A DNA stretch of 64,000 nt from contig CP101033.1 of NCBI GenBank assembly GCA_041319085.1, positions 583,001 to 647,000 of the forward strand, in the 5' to 3' direction. The notes beneath the pieces were generated by a model. That model was not told where the DNA came from. It saw only the letters and a list, made by a program, of their open reading frames with translations, and ran no database searches. Within the stretch, counting starts at the first letter, position 1; each line of letters opens with the position of its first letter. Source of the DNA: Aeromonas veronii (lineage in GTDB: Bacteria > Pseudomonadota > Gammaproteobacteria > Enterobacterales > Aeromonadaceae). The position numbers and the translations under genes are program-made. This document shows positions 16,038 through 26,051 of the stretch, piece by piece.

Positions 16038-16613
16038 ATGTTTATTATGGGATTCGATTTTAAAAACGCATCAGCAGCTGAGCGCAAGGCCGAATGCAAA
16101 AGAATCGCCGCCGAGGTTGGCGATGATATGTTTTTCACCAAGAAAGAGCTCAATCATTTACCAGAGATCCTTCTTGATGGTGAACGAGTAATATCATTTA
16201 CATCCGGCCTCATGGATGGCAATACATGGTTAATAACACTGACGGACAAACGAGTCATTTTTTTAGACAAGGGCATTCTCTTCGGTCTAAAACAGGCCAT
16301 CATCGACCTCGATAAGGTAAATGCTGTATCTGGTGAAACTGGCCTGCTATTGGGGAGCATCAGCATTCAGGATGGGGCCAATACTCGCACGATAAAAAAT
16401 GTTCAGAAAAAAACAGTCGTCAACTTCACAAATAAAATCCGTGATGCCATAGAGACAAGAAAAAATCATGGCACTACTCAACCACATACCTCGAAACAAT
16501 CAGATAACAATGATTTAATTTCTCAGCTTGAACGGCTCGCATCTCTTAAGGATAAAGGCGTGTTGACTCAAGATGAGTTCGAGCAACAAAAATCCAGATT
16601 ACTTAATGCGTAG
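16038..16613 (+). CDS. Bacterial PH-domain protein with C-terminal SHOCT motif (prophage cargo)
   Basis: A 191-residue cytoplasmic protein, probably starting here or at the ATG at 16047. Residues about 40-135 look like a bacterial PH domain (LLDGERVISFTSGLMDG, then WLITLTDKRVIFLD). The last 32 residues form a SHOCT motif (LISQLERLASLKDKGVLTQD, then EFEQQKSRLL). A low-complexity linker joins the two. SHOCT tails occur on many membrane- or stress-linked proteins. The gene follows the Cys-repeat gene by 15 bp and precedes int, so both are probable cargo. It is AT-rich compared with the structural genes. Confidence 0.75.
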   Translation: MFIMGFDFKNASAAERKAECKRIAAEVGDDMFFTKKELNHLPEILLDGERVISFTSGLMDGNTWLITLTDKRVIFLDKGILFGLKQAIIDLDKVNAVSGETGLLLGSISIQDGANTRTIKNVQKKTVVNFTNKIRDAIETRKNHGTTQPHTSKQSDNNDLISQLERLASLKDKGVLTQDEFEQQKSRLLNA

Positions 16614-16640
16614 ATTTGGCGGCATGCATTTGGTGTTTGT

Positions 16641-17696
16641 ATGACCGTCCGCAAACTTGACGATGGCAAGCCAAAACTATGGCTGGCCGAAGTCTATCCT
16701 CAGGGGCGTGACGGCCCCCGCAAGCGCCGTCGCTTTGCCACCAAGGGCGAGGCGTTGGCGTGGGAGCGCTTCACCCTGGATGAGCATCAGGCCAAGCCGT
16801 GGCTGGGGCAAGAGGCGAAAGAGCAGCGCACCCTGCAAGACCTGATCGATCTCTGGTTCCGGCTGCATGGCCAGACCCTGAAGCGCCAGCATGTCAGGCT
16901 GGCCAAGCTGCAGATCATCTGCAGCGGCATGGGAAACCCGAAGGCGATCGATGTCACCCCCAAAATGTGGGCACATTACCGCGCCAAACGCATGGCGGGG
17001 GAGATCGACAACGGCTGGAATGTCGGAGCCAAAAAGGCCATCACCGCGCGCACGGTCAATCAGGAGCTGGCATTCATCAAGGCCGTGTTCGGGGAGCTGA
17101 TCCGGCTGGGTGAGTGGCAGCACCCGCATCCATTGCAGACCGCCACCGCAGTAAAGACCCCCGATCCCGAGATGACCTTTCTGCAACAGTGGCAGATCGC
17201 CGATCTGCTCTCGGCGGCGCAGCGATATCCCAACCCTGATTTGGCGCTCATTATCAAAATCTGCCTGGCGACCGGCGCCCGCTGGCGTGAGGCCGAGGCG
17301 CTCACCACCTCGCAGGTCACCCCGTACCGCATCACCTATACCAACACCAAGGGCAACAAAAACCGGACGGTGCCGATCAGCAAAGCGCTTTACGATGAGC
17401 TGATGACGGGTAGCAAAAGCGGCCCGCTGTTCCAGCCTTGCTATCTGGATTTCGGCAGAGCGCTGAAAACAACCGGCATTGAACTGCCTGACGGTCAGCT
17501 GACCCACGTTCTGCGCCACACCTTCGCCAGCCACTTTATGATGAACGGCGGGAATATCCTGGTGCTACAAAAAATCCTTGGCCATGCGAACATTCGTGAC
17601 ACTATGCGCTATGCCCATTTTGCACCAGACCACCTGGAAGATGCCGCACGGTTAAATCCACTGGAGGCGTGGCGACAAAATGGCGGCACAGGTTAG
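16641..17696 (+). CDS. int: Tyrosine recombinase integrase
   Basis: A 351-residue P2-type phage integrase. The N-terminal arm- and core-binding domains span about 1-170. The catalytic set is clear: Arg214 (TGARWREAEAL), Lys237 (NTKGNKNRTVP), His289 and Arg292 (THVLRHTFAS), His315 (ILGHANIRDT) and nucleophile Tyr324 (MRYAHF). It catalyses attP x attB recombination. It is the last prophage gene, reads outwards and ends 65 bp before nhaR, so read-through into nhaR is possible. Confidence 0.95.
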   Translation: MTVRKLDDGKPKLWLAEVYPQGRDGPRKRRRFATKGEALAWERFTLDEHQAKPWLGQEAKEQRTLQDLIDLWFRLHGQTLKRQHVRLAKLQIICSGMGNPKAIDVTPKMWAHYRAKRMAGEIDNGWNVGAKKAITARTVNQELAFIKAVFGELIRLGEWQHPHPLQTATAVKTPDPEMTFLQQWQIADLLSAAQRYPNPDLALIIKICLATGARWREAEALTTSQVTPYRITYTNTKGNKNRTVPISKALYDELMTGSKSGPLFQPCYLDFGRALKTTGIELPDGQLTHVLRHTFASHFMMNGGNILVLQKILGHANIRDTMRYAHFAPDHLEDAARLNPLEAWRQNGGTG

Positions 17697-17761
17697 GATT
17701 ATTCACTTTTATTTCCCCCTATTCCCAACAGAGCACCTGAATATCAAGGGATCGAGCCGTC
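17697..17761. other. Right prophage junction (att region) and nhaR 5' region
   Basis: This 65-bp stretch runs from the int stop to the nhaR start and must contain the right attachment site if int is at the phage end. No tRNA is present. The other junction lies outside the window, so the duplicated core cannot be identified. Confidence 0.5.
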
Positions 17762-18694
17762 ATGTCACACCTTAACTACAACCATCTCTACTATTTCTGG
17801 ATGACTCAGAAGAAGGGCTCCGTTACCCAGGCAGCGGAAGCCCTTTTTTTGACCCCGCAAACGGTCACCGGCCAGATCAAGCTGCTGGAGCAGCGCCTCG
17901 GCGGCAAGCTGCTCAAGCGAAAGGGGCGCGCCCTCGAGGCGACCGAGCTGGGCCAGCTGGTGTTTCGTTATGCTGACAAGATGTTCAGCCTCTCCTACGA
18001 GATGCTCGATATCGTCAACTACCGCAAGGAGAGCCAGATCCTGTTCGATGTCGGCATCGCCGATGCCCTCTCCAAGCGCCTTGCCAGCCGCGTGCTGCTT
18101 TCTGTTATTCCGAATGATGGCTCCATCCACCTGCGCTGCTTCGAATCGACCCACGAACTGTTGCTGGAGCAACTGAGCGAACACAAGCTCGACATGATTC
18201 TTTCCGACTGTCCGGTGGACTCCAGCCAGCACGCGGGGCTACTCTCCAAACGGCTGGGCGGCTGTGGCGTCAGCTTCTTCTGCAAGGCGCCGCGGCCCGA
18301 AAAGCCTTTTCCTGCCTGTCTGGAGGAGCGCAAGTTGTTGATCCCTGGTCGCCGTACCGCCATGGGGCGCCAGCTGACTCAGTGGTTCGAGCAGCAAGGG
18401 GTCTCCCCCAGCATCCTCGGCGAGTTTGACGATGCCGCTCTGATGAAGGCGTTTGGCTTCTTCAATCAGGGGATTTTCATGGCCCCCACCATCTATCGGG
18501 AGGAGCTCCTCGAGGGGGAGGGGGTGATGCTGATCGGGGAGACCCAGGATTTGATGGAGGAGTATTACGTCATCTTTGCCGAGCGGATGATCCAGCATCC
18601 GGCGGTGAAGCGGGTCTGCGAGAGCGATTTTACCTTCCTCTTTTCCGGGCAGGAGAACTTCTCTGCCATTCAGCCTGCCACCCTGTCGTTTTAA
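17762..18694 (+). CDS. nhaR: Transcriptional activator NhaR (LysR family)
   Basis: A 310-residue LysR-type regulator with the NhaR opening [20 protein letters not shown] and HTH around residues 20-45 ([26 protein letters not shown]). In enterics it activates the Na+/H+ antiporter gene nhaA in response to sodium. In E. coli nhaR lies between nhaA and rpsT, and rpsT is just downstream here; nhaA is not on the visible side, so the prophage probably lies between nhaA and nhaR. An AAGGGA ribosome site precedes the ATG. Confidence 0.92.
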   Translation: MSHLNYNHLYYFWMTQKKGSVTQAAEALFLTPQTVTGQIKLLEQRLGGKLLKRKGRALEATELGQLVFRYADKMFSLSYEMLDIVNYRKESQILFDVGIADALSKRLASRVLLSVIPNDGSIHLRCFESTHELLLEQLSEHKLDMILSDCPVDSSQHAGLLSKRLGGCGVSFFCKAPRPEKPFPACLEERKLLIPGRRTAMGRQLTQWFEQQGVSPSILGEFDDAALMKAFGFFNQGIFMAPTIYREELLEGEGVMLIGETQDLMEEYYVIFAERMIQHPAVKRVCESDFTFLFSGQENFSAIQPATLSF

Positions 18695-18745
18695 AACAAC
18701 CCGTCACCACGTATCATCGGCGATGAGTGGCAGAGGAGAGATGTG

Positions 18746-19048
18746 ATGCAACTTGAAGAGATGGAAGCCAACGCGAGTCAAGCCGTGGCCTTGCTCAAGG
18801 TGCTGGCCAACGAACGGCGGCTGTTTATTCTGTGCCAGTTGCTGGAGCGGGAGCTGTCGGTGGGGGAGCTCAACGAGCGGCTGGGATTGAGTCAGTCGGC
18901 GTTGTCACAACATCTGGCGTTGCTGCGGCGGGATGAGTTGGTGACGACGCGCAAAGAGGCCCAGACGGTCTACTATTCGCTGCGCAGCCATGAGGTGCGT
19001 GAAATGATAAGTTTGCTGCATCGACTTTATTGCAGCACAGATAAATAA
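18746..19048 (+). CDS. hlyU: ArsR-family regulator of the HlyU/BigR/SqrR type
   Basis: A 100-residue winged-helix protein very like Vibrio HlyU (KVLANERRLFILC, then LSVGELNERLGLSQSALSQH, TTRKEAQTVYYSL). Two cysteines, Cys30 and Cys96 (RLYC), match the pair that in HlyU/BigR/SqrR proteins senses oxidants or sulfane sulfur. No ArsR-type metal motif CxCxxC is present, which argues against a metal sensor. The ATG at 18746 has GAGGAG seven bases upstream. HlyU relatives lift H-NS silencing of toxin genes; the target here is unknown. Confidence 0.8.
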   Translation: MQLEEMEANASQAVALLKVLANERRLFILCQLLERELSVGELNERLGLSQSALSQHLALLRRDELVTTRKEAQTVYYSLRSHEVREMISLLHRLYCSTDK

Positions 19049-19050
19049 AA

Positions 19051-19074
19051 AACCGGCACTAAGGCCGGTTTTTT
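19051..19074. terminator. Terminator between hlyU and rpsT
   Basis: AACCGGC-ACTAAG-GCCGGTT with T6 on one side and an A-run on the other. It is probably bidirectional, serving the convergent hlyU and rpsT. Confidence 0.85.
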
Positions 19075-19097
19075 CAGCTTTGATCAGCAGACGCTGA

Positions 19098-19361
19098 TTA
19101 AGCCATAGCTTTGATCTGGGCAGACAGGCGGCTCTTGTGACGAGCAGCTTTGTTCTTGTGGATCAGGCCTTTGGTCGCCATACGATCCATGATCGGCTGA
19201 GCAACAGCGAAAGCGGCAGTCGCGGCAGCTTTGTCGCCAGAGGCGATAGCAGCGATGACTTTCTTCAGGTAGGTACGGGTCATGGAACGACGGCTGGCGT
19301 TGTGCTGACGGCGTTTTTCTGACTGAAGAGCGCGCTTCTTAGCAGATTTGATGTTAGCCAA
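19098..19361 (-). CDS. rpsT: 30S ribosomal protein S20
   Basis: An 87-residue, strongly basic helical protein ([20 protein letters not shown]) of normal S20 length. It binds 16S rRNA in the body of the 30S subunit. It is divergent from murJ; the 190-bp spacer should contain the promoters of both. In E. coli S20 represses its own translation; nothing specific for this could be read here. Confidence 0.97.
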   Translation of the reverse strand: MANIKSAKKRALQSEKRRQHNASRRSMTRTYLKKVIAAIASGDKAAATAAFAVAQPIMDRMATKGLIHKNKAARHKSRLSAQIKAMA

Positions 19362-19552
19362 GGTAAAACTCCTAAAACTGTCTTAGCGAGTGTATTGAAA
19401 AGGCCCGGAAATATGCCCTTTCAACCACATATTGTCAAATGATTTGTGCAAATAAACACCGCCTCCAGGTGGTGTGTCAGTAGGGAGGCGGTTAAACTGT
19501 CGGCCGATTCTAGCAGCATTCTTTTCATTCTGACAGTTCCAGAGGCCTCGTC

Positions 19553-21115
19553 TTGAGTAAGAAATTGATCAAATCCGGCATGATAGTGTCCGGAATGACG
19601 CTGGTGTCCCGCGTGATGGGCTTGGTTCGCGATGTGGTTATCGCCAATCTGCTCGGTGCCGGGGTGGCCGCAGACGTCTTCTTTTTTGCCAATCGTATTC
19701 CGAACTTTCTGCGTCGTCTGTTTGCCGAAGGTGCCTTCAACCAGGCCTTTGTTCCCGTAATGACGGAGTACAAGAAAAATGGCGATGAGGGGGAAGTGCG
19801 TGAATTGCTGGCCGCGGTGGCGGGTACGCTGGGGGGCATAGTGACGGTGGTCACCCTGCTCGGGGTGCTCGGTTCGGGTGTGCTGACCGCGCTGTTTGGC
19901 TGGGGCTGGTTCTGGGACTGGCTGCACGGCGGCCCTGCGGCCGAGAAGTTCGAGCTCGCCAGTCTGATGCTCAAAATCACCTTCCCCTACCTCTGGTTCA
20001 TCACCTTTACCGCCATGGCGGGGGCCATCCTCAACACCTTCGGCCGCTTTGCCGTCTCGTCGTTCACGCCGGTGTTTCTCAACATCACCATGATTGCGGC
20101 GGCCTGGTGGATTGCGCCGCTGATGGACAAACCGGAACTCTCGCTGGCGATTGGTGTGTTTTTAGGCGGTTTGGTGCAGTTTTTGTTCCAGTACCCCTTT
20201 TTGCGCCAAATCAACATGCTGGTGTGGCCCAAGTGGGGATGGCATCACCCGGGAGTAGTGAAGATCCGCACCCTGATGATCCCGGCCCTGTTCGGGGTCT
20301 CGGTCAGCCAGATCAACCTGCTGGTCAACACCATGCTCGCCTCCTTCCTGGCGACTGGTGCCATCAGTTACCTCTACTACTCGGATCGCCTGCTGGAGTT
20401 CCCCCTCGGGCTGTTTGCGGTAGCCATCAGTACCGTGATCCTGCCGGCGCTGGCGAAAAAACATGTGGATGCAGACCCGGCCGACTTCTCCCGCACCATG
20501 GACTGGGGGGTGCGGATGGTGATGTTGCTCGGCCTGCCGGCCATGATAGGTATTGCGGTGATGCGCGAACCCATTTTGCGGGTGTTGTTCATGCGTGGCG
20601 AGTTCGGGTTGCACGAGGTGAGCATGTCCAGCGCCAGCTTGCTGGCGTCCACCACAGGTCTGCTCTCCCTGATGCTGATCAAGGTGTTGGCGCCCGGTTA
20701 CTACGCGCGGCAGGACACCAGGACGCCGGTGCGGATCGGGGTGATGTCGATGATTGCCAACATGGCCTGCAACCTCATCTTCATCTATCCGCTTGGTTAC
20801 GTGGGGCTGGCGCTCTCGACCGCTTGCTCGGGCACCCTGAATGCGGCCTTGCTGTTCAAGGGGTTATACCAGCAGAGCGTCTATCGTCCCTCCCGTCATA
20901 CCGGGGTGTTCTGCCTCAAGCTGCTGGTCGCCAGCGTGCTGATGGGGGGCGTGCTCGCCTACCTGTCACCGGATCTGGCCCAGTGGGGCGCATGGAGCAT
21001 GGGCAAGGCCAGTTTGCAGCTGACCATGTTGCTGTCGCTGGGCGCCGGGGTCTATGCCGTGGTGTTGCTGCTGCTGGGCATTCGACCACGTCATCTTAAA
21101 TCGGGGCAGCAGTAG
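19553..21115 (+). CDS. murJ: Lipid II flippase MurJ (MviN)
   Basis: A 520-residue polytopic inner-membrane protein, about 14 segments, with the MurJ opening (KSGMIVSGMTLVSRVMGLVRD) and the internal RIPNFLRRLFAEGAFNQAFVP motif. It moves lipid II across the inner membrane for peptidoglycan synthesis. The start is TTG at 19553, preceded by AGAGG; TTG starts are plausible here because no ATG fits the conserved N-terminus. It is divergent from rpsT. Confidence 0.96.
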   Translation: MSKKLIKSGMIVSGMTLVSRVMGLVRDVVIANLLGAGVAADVFFFANRIPNFLRRLFAEGAFNQAFVPVMTEYKKNGDEGEVRELLAAVAGTLGGIVTVVTLLGVLGSGVLTALFGWGWFWDWLHGGPAAEKFELASLMLKITFPYLWFITFTAMAGAILNTFGRFAVSSFTPVFLNITMIAAAWWIAPLMDKPELSLAIGVFLGGLVQFLFQYPFLRQINMLVWPKWGWHHPGVVKIRTLMIPALFGVSVSQINLLVNTMLASFLATGAISYLYYSDRLLEFPLGLFAVAISTVILPALAKKHVDADPADFSRTMDWGVRMVMLLGLPAMIGIAVMREPILRVLFMRGEFGLHEVSMSSASLLASTTGLLSLMLIKVLAPGYYARQDTRTPVRIGVMSMIANMACNLIFIYPLGYVGLALSTACSGTLNAALLFKGLYQQSVYRPSRHTGVFCLKLLVASVLMGGVLAYLSPDLAQWGAWSMGKASLQLTMLLSLGAGVYAVVLLLLGIRPRHLKSGQQ

Positions 21116-21132
21116 CCGTGATCCTGCGACGT

Positions 21133-21152
21133 CATGAGGATAGTGCCTCATG
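21133..21152. repeat. Hairpin in the murJ-ribF gap
   Basis: CATGAGG-ATAGTG-CCTCATG is a perfect 7-bp inverted repeat without a T-run. It could be a weak terminator or processing site. Confidence 0.4.
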
Positions 21153-21269
21153 GCGCCGCGGGGGACAGGATTGGGCCCGGATAGTTGAAATCAGGCTATG
21201 AGGGCTGACCCTGCCTGCTGCCTGATATATAATCCGCCGATTTCCATGGCAGCAACGCACAAGGCACTG

Positions 21270-22244
21270 ATGGAGCTTATTCGCGGCATTCACAATCTCA
21301 AGCCCCGTCACCGGGGATGTGTATTAACCATTGGCAACTTTGATGGGGTTCATCAGGGTCACCATGCGGTATTGACACGTCTCAAGGATAAAGCGGCCCA
21401 ACTGGGATTGCCTGCCTGCGTCATGTTGTTCGAACCGCAGCCGCTGGAGCTGTTTGCCGGCACGGCGGCGCCCGCCCGGTTGAGCCGGTTGCGGGAGAAG
21501 TACGAAGCGCTCAAGGGACTGCATATCGATCGCATGCTCTGCGTGCGCTTCAGCCAGCGCTTTGCCGAGCAAGCGGCCTCGACCTTCATCGAGCAGTTGC
21601 TGGTGGAGAAGCTCGGGGTGCGCTATCTGGTGGTTGGTGACGATTTCCGCTTCGGCAAGGGGCGGCAAGGGGACTTCCACCTGCTGGAGGAGGCGGGCCA
21701 TCGCTTCGGGTTCGAGGTGATCAGTACCCAGAGCTTCCAGCTCGAACGGCAGCGGGTCAGCAGCACCCTGGTGCGTGAGGCCCTCAAGGCGGGGCGGATG
21801 GCGGAGGTGGAGCTGATGCTTGGCCGCCCCTACACCATCAGTGGCCGGGTGGCCCACGGCGACAAGCTGGGTCGCACCATAGGTTTTCCCACCGCCAATT
21901 TGTCTCTCAAGCGCCAGGTGATCCCGGTCGGTGGCGTGTTTGCGGTGGAAGTGATATGTTCCGGCAAGACCTTCCTCGGTGTAGCCAATGTGGGTGTACG
22001 GCCGACCTTGAGTGGTACACAAGCCAGATTGGAAGTGCATCTATTTGATTTTTATGGCGACCTTTACGGTCAGCAGGTCAAGGTGCTGCTTCGTCACAAG
22101 CTGCGCGAAGAGCAGAAATTTGCCTCTTTCACTGCCTTGAAAGAGCAGATCGAACGAGATGCCCTGGCGGCCCGAGCCTGGTTCGGGCTGCCACTATTCA
22201 ATTTACCCAGCACTCTTTTAGAAACGAAGGGAACCCAGGACTGA
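21270..22244 (+). CDS. ribF: Riboflavin kinase / FAD synthetase (RibF)
   Basis: A bifunctional 324-residue enzyme making FMN and FAD. The N-terminal FAD synthetase nucleotidyltransferase domain has [18 protein letters not shown]; the C-terminal riboflavin kinase domain starts near residue 185 with [20 protein letters not shown]. The ATG at 21270 ([10 protein letters not shown]) aligns with the E. coli start; an in-frame ATG 24 bases upstream is possible. Its stop overlaps the ileS ATG by one base. Confidence 0.96.
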   Translation: MELIRGIHNLKPRHRGCVLTIGNFDGVHQGHHAVLTRLKDKAAQLGLPACVMLFEPQPLELFAGTAAPARLSRLREKYEALKGLHIDRMLCVRFSQRFAEQAASTFIEQLLVEKLGVRYLVVGDDFRFGKGRQGDFHLLEEAGHRFGFEVISTQSFQLERQRVSSTLVREALKAGRMAEVELMLGRPYTISGRVAHGDKLGRTIGFPTANLSLKRQVIPVGGVFAVEVICSGKTFLGVANVGVRPTLSGTQARLEVHLFDFYGDLYGQQVKVLLRHKLREEQKFASFTALKEQIERDALAARAWFGLPLFNLPSTLLETKGTQD

Positions 22245-25105
22245 TGAGCGACTATAAACACACCCTGAATCTTCCGGAAACCGAGTTTCCGATGCGTGGC
22301 GATCTGGCCAAGCGCGAACCCAACATGCTGAAACGTTGGTACGATCAGGATCTCTATGGCGCGATTCGCCGCGCCAAAGCGGGCAAGCCTTCTTTCATTC
22401 TGCACGATGGCCCCCCCTATGCTAACGGCAACATTCACATTGGTCACTCGGTCAACAAGATCCTCAAAGACATCATCATCAAGTCCAAGGGACTCTCCGG
22501 TTTCGATTCCCCCTATGTGCCGGGCTGGGATTGCCACGGTCTGCCTATCGAGCTGAAAGTGGAAGGCATGGTCGGCAAGCCGGGCGAGAAGGTTTCCGCC
22601 GCCGAATTCCGCGCCGAGTGCCGCAAATACGCCAAGACCCAGATCGAAGCGCAGAAGACCGACTTCATCCGGCTGGGCGTGCTGGGTGACTGGGAACACC
22701 CCTATCTGACCATGGATTTCGGCACCGAAGCCAACATCATCCGCTCCATGGCCAAGATCGTTGAAAACGGTCACCTGCACAAAGGCTCCAAGCCGGTGCA
22801 CTGGTGTACCGACTGTGGCTCCGCGCTGGCCGAAGCCGAAGTGGAGTACTACGACAAGAACTCCCCCTCCATCGACGTGCGCTTCAAGGCCATTGATGAG
22901 GCGACCGTCGCTGCCAAGTTTGACTGCCCTGAAGGCCACCCCGGCAAGGGCCCGATCTCTGCGGTGATCTGGACCACCACTCCGTGGACCCTGCCCGCCA
23001 ACCGCGCCATCGCCATGCACGCCGATCTGGACTATGCGCTGGTGCAGGTCGAAGGCGAGCATCCAGAGCGTCTGATCCTGGCCGCCGAGCTGGTCAAGGA
23101 CGTGATGGACCGCGCCGGTATCGAGCAGTTCCACAATCTGGGCTACGCCAAGGGCGCCGCACTCGAGCTGCTGCGGTTCAACCACCCTTTCTACAGCTTC
23201 GATGTGCCGGTGGTGCTGGGTGACCACGTCACCCTGGATGCCGGTACCGGTGCCGTACACACCGCTCCTGGTCATGGTCAGGAAGACTTTGTGGTCGGTC
23301 AGAAGTACGGTCTGGAAGTGGCCAACCCGGTTGGCAGCAACGGCGTGTACCTGCCGGATACCGAACTGTTTGCCGGCCAGCACGTATTCAAGGCCAACGC
23401 CTCCGTGGTCGAAGTGCTGACCGAGCGCGCTGCCCTGCTGCATCACAAGGTGTTCAACCACTCCTACCCGCACTGCTGGCGTCACAAAACCCCGATCATC
23501 TTCCGTGCCACCCCGCAGTGGTTCATCAGCATGGAGCAGAAGGGTCTGCGCAAGCGTGCACTGGAAGAGATCGAGCGCATCGAGCAAGACGGCATCAAAC
23601 AGCATGGCCAGAGCGGCTGGGTACCGGCTTGGGGTAAAAACCGCATTCAGGCGATGGTCGAGAACCGTCCTGACTGGTGTATCTCTCGTCAGCGTACCTG
23701 GGGCGTGCCCATCTCCCTGTTCGTCCATAAAGAGACCCAGGAGCTGCACCCGGAATCAGTGCGCCTGATGCACGAAGTTGCCAAACGGGTCGAGCAGTCC
23801 GGCATCCAGGCCTGGTGGGATCTGGACAAAGCCGAGCTGCTGGGTGCTGATGCCGACATGTACGACAAAGTGCCTGACACCCTGGATGTCTGGTTCGACT
23901 CGGGTTCAACCCACTCCTCCGTGGTCGATGCCCGTCCCGAGTTCAACGGCAATCCGGCCGATATGTATCTGGAAGGCTCTGACCAGCACCGCGGCTGGTT
24001 CATGTCCTCCCTGATGATCGGCGTGGCGATGAAAGGCAAGGCTCCTTACAACCAGGTACTGACTCACGGCTTCACCGTGGATGGTCAGGGTCGCAAGATG
24101 TCCAAGTCCATCGGCAACGTGGTCAGCCCGCAGGACGTGATGAACAAACTGGGCGCCGACATCCTGCGTCTGTGGGTCGCGAGCACTGATTACACCGGCG
24201 AGATGACTGTCTCCGACGAGATCCTCAAGCGCTCTGCCGACGCCTATCGTCGCATCCGCAACACCGCCCGCTTCCTGCTGGCCAACCTGAACGGCTTCAA
24301 TCCGGCGACCGACATGGTGGCGCCTGCCGACATGGTGGTGGTGGATCGCTGGGCTGTCGGTCGTGCCAAAGCGGTACAGGCCGAGATCATGGCGGCGTTC
24401 GACGAGTACAACTTCCACGGTGTGACCCAGAAGCTGATGCAGTTCTGCTCCATCGAGATGGGTTCCTTCTACTTGGACGTCATCAAGGATCGTCAGTACA
24501 CCGCCAAGGCTGACAGCCTGGCCCGTCGCTCCTGCCAGACCGCTCTCTATCACATCGCCGAGGCCATGGTGCGCTGGATGGCGCCGATCATGAGCTTCAC
24601 TGCCGATGAGATCTGGGCACTGCTGCCGGGTGAGCGCGGCGAGTTCGTCTTCACCGAAGAGTGGTACGACGGCCTGTTCGGGCTGGAAGCCGGTGAAACC
24701 CTCAACGACGATTTCTGGGCCGAGATCCTTACCGTGCGCGGTGAAGTGAACAAGGCGCTGGAAGTGGCCCGTGGCGAGAAGCGTATCGGCGGTTCCTTGC
24801 AGGCCGAACTGACCCTGTTCGCCAAGCCGGAGCTGGCTGCGCGCCTGAACGCGCTGGCCGATGAGCTGCGCTTCGTGCTGCTCACCTCCAAGGCCAAGGT
24901 GGTTGTGGCTGACACTGCACCGGAAGGCTCTGTGGCGACCGAGCGCGATGACCTGTGGCTGAGTGTGGCCCAGTCTGCTGCCGCCAAGTGCGACCGCTGC
25001 TGGCACCATGTGGAAGACGTGGGCACCATCGCGGGTCATGAAGAGATCTGTGGTCGCTGTGTGACTAACGTTGAGGGTGACGGCGAAACGCGTCAATTTG
25101 CCTGA
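22244..25105 (+). CDS. ileS: Isoleucyl-tRNA synthetase
   Basis: A 953-residue class I synthetase charging tRNA-Ile. Visible are the HIGH motif ([17 protein letters not shown], near 57-73), the editing domain ([15 protein letters not shown] and GHGQEDF), the KMSKS loop ([10 protein letters not shown]) and the C-terminal zinc finger (CDRCWHH...CGRC). Length and order match the enterobacterial enzyme. Coupled to ribF and lspA by 1-base overlaps. Confidence 0.98.
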   Translation: MSDYKHTLNLPETEFPMRGDLAKREPNMLKRWYDQDLYGAIRRAKAGKPSFILHDGPPYANGNIHIGHSVNKILKDIIIKSKGLSGFDSPYVPGWDCHGLPIELKVEGMVGKPGEKVSAAEFRAECRKYAKTQIEAQKTDFIRLGVLGDWEHPYLTMDFGTEANIIRSMAKIVENGHLHKGSKPVHWCTDCGSALAEAEVEYYDKNSPSIDVRFKAIDEATVAAKFDCPEGHPGKGPISAVIWTTTPWTLPANRAIAMHADLDYALVQVEGEHPERLILAAELVKDVMDRAGIEQFHNLGYAKGAALELLRFNHPFYSFDVPVVLGDHVTLDAGTGAVHTAPGHGQEDFVVGQKYGLEVANPVGSNGVYLPDTELFAGQHVFKANASVVEVLTERAALLHHKVFNHSYPHCWRHKTPIIFRATPQWFISMEQKGLRKRALEEIERIEQDGIKQHGQSGWVPAWGKNRIQAMVENRPDWCISRQRTWGVPISLFVHKETQELHPESVRLMHEVAKRVEQSGIQAWWDLDKAELLGADADMYDKVPDTLDVWFDSGSTHSSVVDARPEFNGNPADMYLEGSDQHRGWFMSSLMIGVAMKGKAPYNQVLTHGFTVDGQGRKMSKSIGNVVSPQDVMNKLGADILRLWVASTDYTGEMTVSDEILKRSADAYRRIRNTARFLLANLNGFNPATDMVAPADMVVVDRWAVGRAKAVQAEIMAAFDEYNFHGVTQKLMQFCSIEMGSFYLDVIKDRQYTAKADSLARRSCQTALYHIAEAMVRWMAPIMSFTADEIWALLPGERGEFVFTEEWYDGLFGLEAGETLNDDFWAEILTVRGEVNKALEVARGEKRIGGSLQAELTLFAKPELAARLNALADELRFVLLTSKAKVVVADTAPEGSVATERDDLWLSVAQSAAAKCDRCWHHVEDVGTIAGHEEICGRCVTNVEGDGETRQFA

Positions 25106-25602
25106 TGAACATGACTCAACATAAAAGTGGCCTGCGTTGGCTGTGGCTGGCAGTGTTGGCCTTTGTACTGGACCAGGCGAGCAAGCTCGCCGTGGTCAAG
25201 TTGCTGCCATTTGGTTACCCGGGGGTGGAGATCACCCCCTTCTTCAATCTGGTTCACGTCTACAACAAGGGCGCCGCATTCAGCTTCCTGGCTGATCAGG
25301 GGGGCTGGCAGCGCTGGTTCTTCGCGGTGCTGGCTTTTGCCATCTGTGGATTGTTGATCAACTGGCTGCGCAAGCAGTCGGTGACCCAGCGTTGGAGCGG
25401 TATCGCCTATTCGCTGATCATCGGTGGCGCCCTTGGCAATGTCTTTGATCGACTGGTGCTGGGCCATGTGGTCGATTTCCTCGACTTCTACTGGCAGCGT
25501 GCCCACTGGCCGGCATTCAATCTGGCCGACAGCTTTATCTTTATCGGGGCCGCCATGATTGTGCTGGACGGTTTCCGTGGTGAGAAAAAGGAGCAGGCAT
25601 GA
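25105..25602 (+). CDS. lspA: Lipoprotein signal peptidase (SPase II)
   Basis: A 165-residue inner-membrane aspartyl protease with four membrane helices. The catalytic aspartates are in GNVFDRLVLGHVVDF and FNLADSFI. It removes signal peptides from prolipoproteins such as the lipoprotein encoded near 40.5 kb. It lies in the ribF-ileS-lspA-fkpB-ispH operon, overlapping ileS by 1 and fkpB by 4 bases. Confidence 0.97.
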   Translation: MNMTQHKSGLRWLWLAVLAFVLDQASKLAVVKLLPFGYPGVEITPFFNLVHVYNKGAAFSFLADQGGWQRWFFAVLAFAICGLLINWLRKQSVTQRWSGIAYSLIIGGALGNVFDRLVLGHVVDFLDFYWQRAHWPAFNLADSFIFIGAAMIVLDGFRGEKKEQA

Positions 25603-26051
25603 GCCAGCAGATCACCGCTAACAGCAGCGTGTTGTTCCACTTCTCCATCAAGCTGGAAGATGGCTCGGTTGCCGACAGCACGGCGCTGCACGGCAAACCA
25701 GCCCGCCTGCGGATGGGCGATGGCAGCCTGACCCCCACCTTCGAGCAGTGCCTGTTGGGGCTGAGCGAAGGGGAGCGCAAGAGTTTTACTCTGGCGCCGG
25801 AAGAGGCCTTTGGTCTCTCCAATCCCGACAACATCTACCATCTCGACCGTGCCAAGTTTGGCGCCGATGTGGAGCCAAAAGTCGGCACCATCATCCTGTT
25901 CGATCAGCCCAATGGCAGCGAGCTGCCGGGCATCATCCGGGCAGTAGCCGGGATGTCGGTCACGGTCGATTTTAACCACCCGCTGGCCGGTCATACCGTC
26001 ACCTTCGAGGTGGAGATCCTGGGCGTTGATGATGAGGAGAAGGTGCACTAA
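25599..26051 (+). CDS. fkpB: FKBP-type peptidyl-prolyl isomerase FkpB (SlpA)
   Basis: A 150-residue cytoplasmic FKBP with an IF-domain insertion. Features are [14 protein letters not shown], the [20 protein letters not shown] segment and [17 protein letters not shown]. It catalyses prolyl isomerisation and shows chaperone activity in relatives. The position between lspA and ispH is conserved in gamma-proteobacteria. It overlaps ispH by 1 base. Confidence 0.95.
   Translation: MSQQITANSSVLFHFSIKLEDGSVADSTALHGKPARLRMGDGSLTPTFEQCLLGLSEGERKSFTLAPEEAFGLSNPDNIYHLDRAKFGADVEPKVGTIILFDQPNGSELPGIIRAVAGMSVTVDFNHPLAGHTVTFEVEILGVDDEEKVH

Noticed and set aside
17697..17761. tRNA 3' end as phage attachment site
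   Set aside because: The junction sequence does not match a tRNA end.
22094..23749. A 551-codon minus-strand ORF opposite ileS
   Set aside because: High-GC codon bias in ileS keeps the opposite frame open. IleS motifs on the plus strand are complete.
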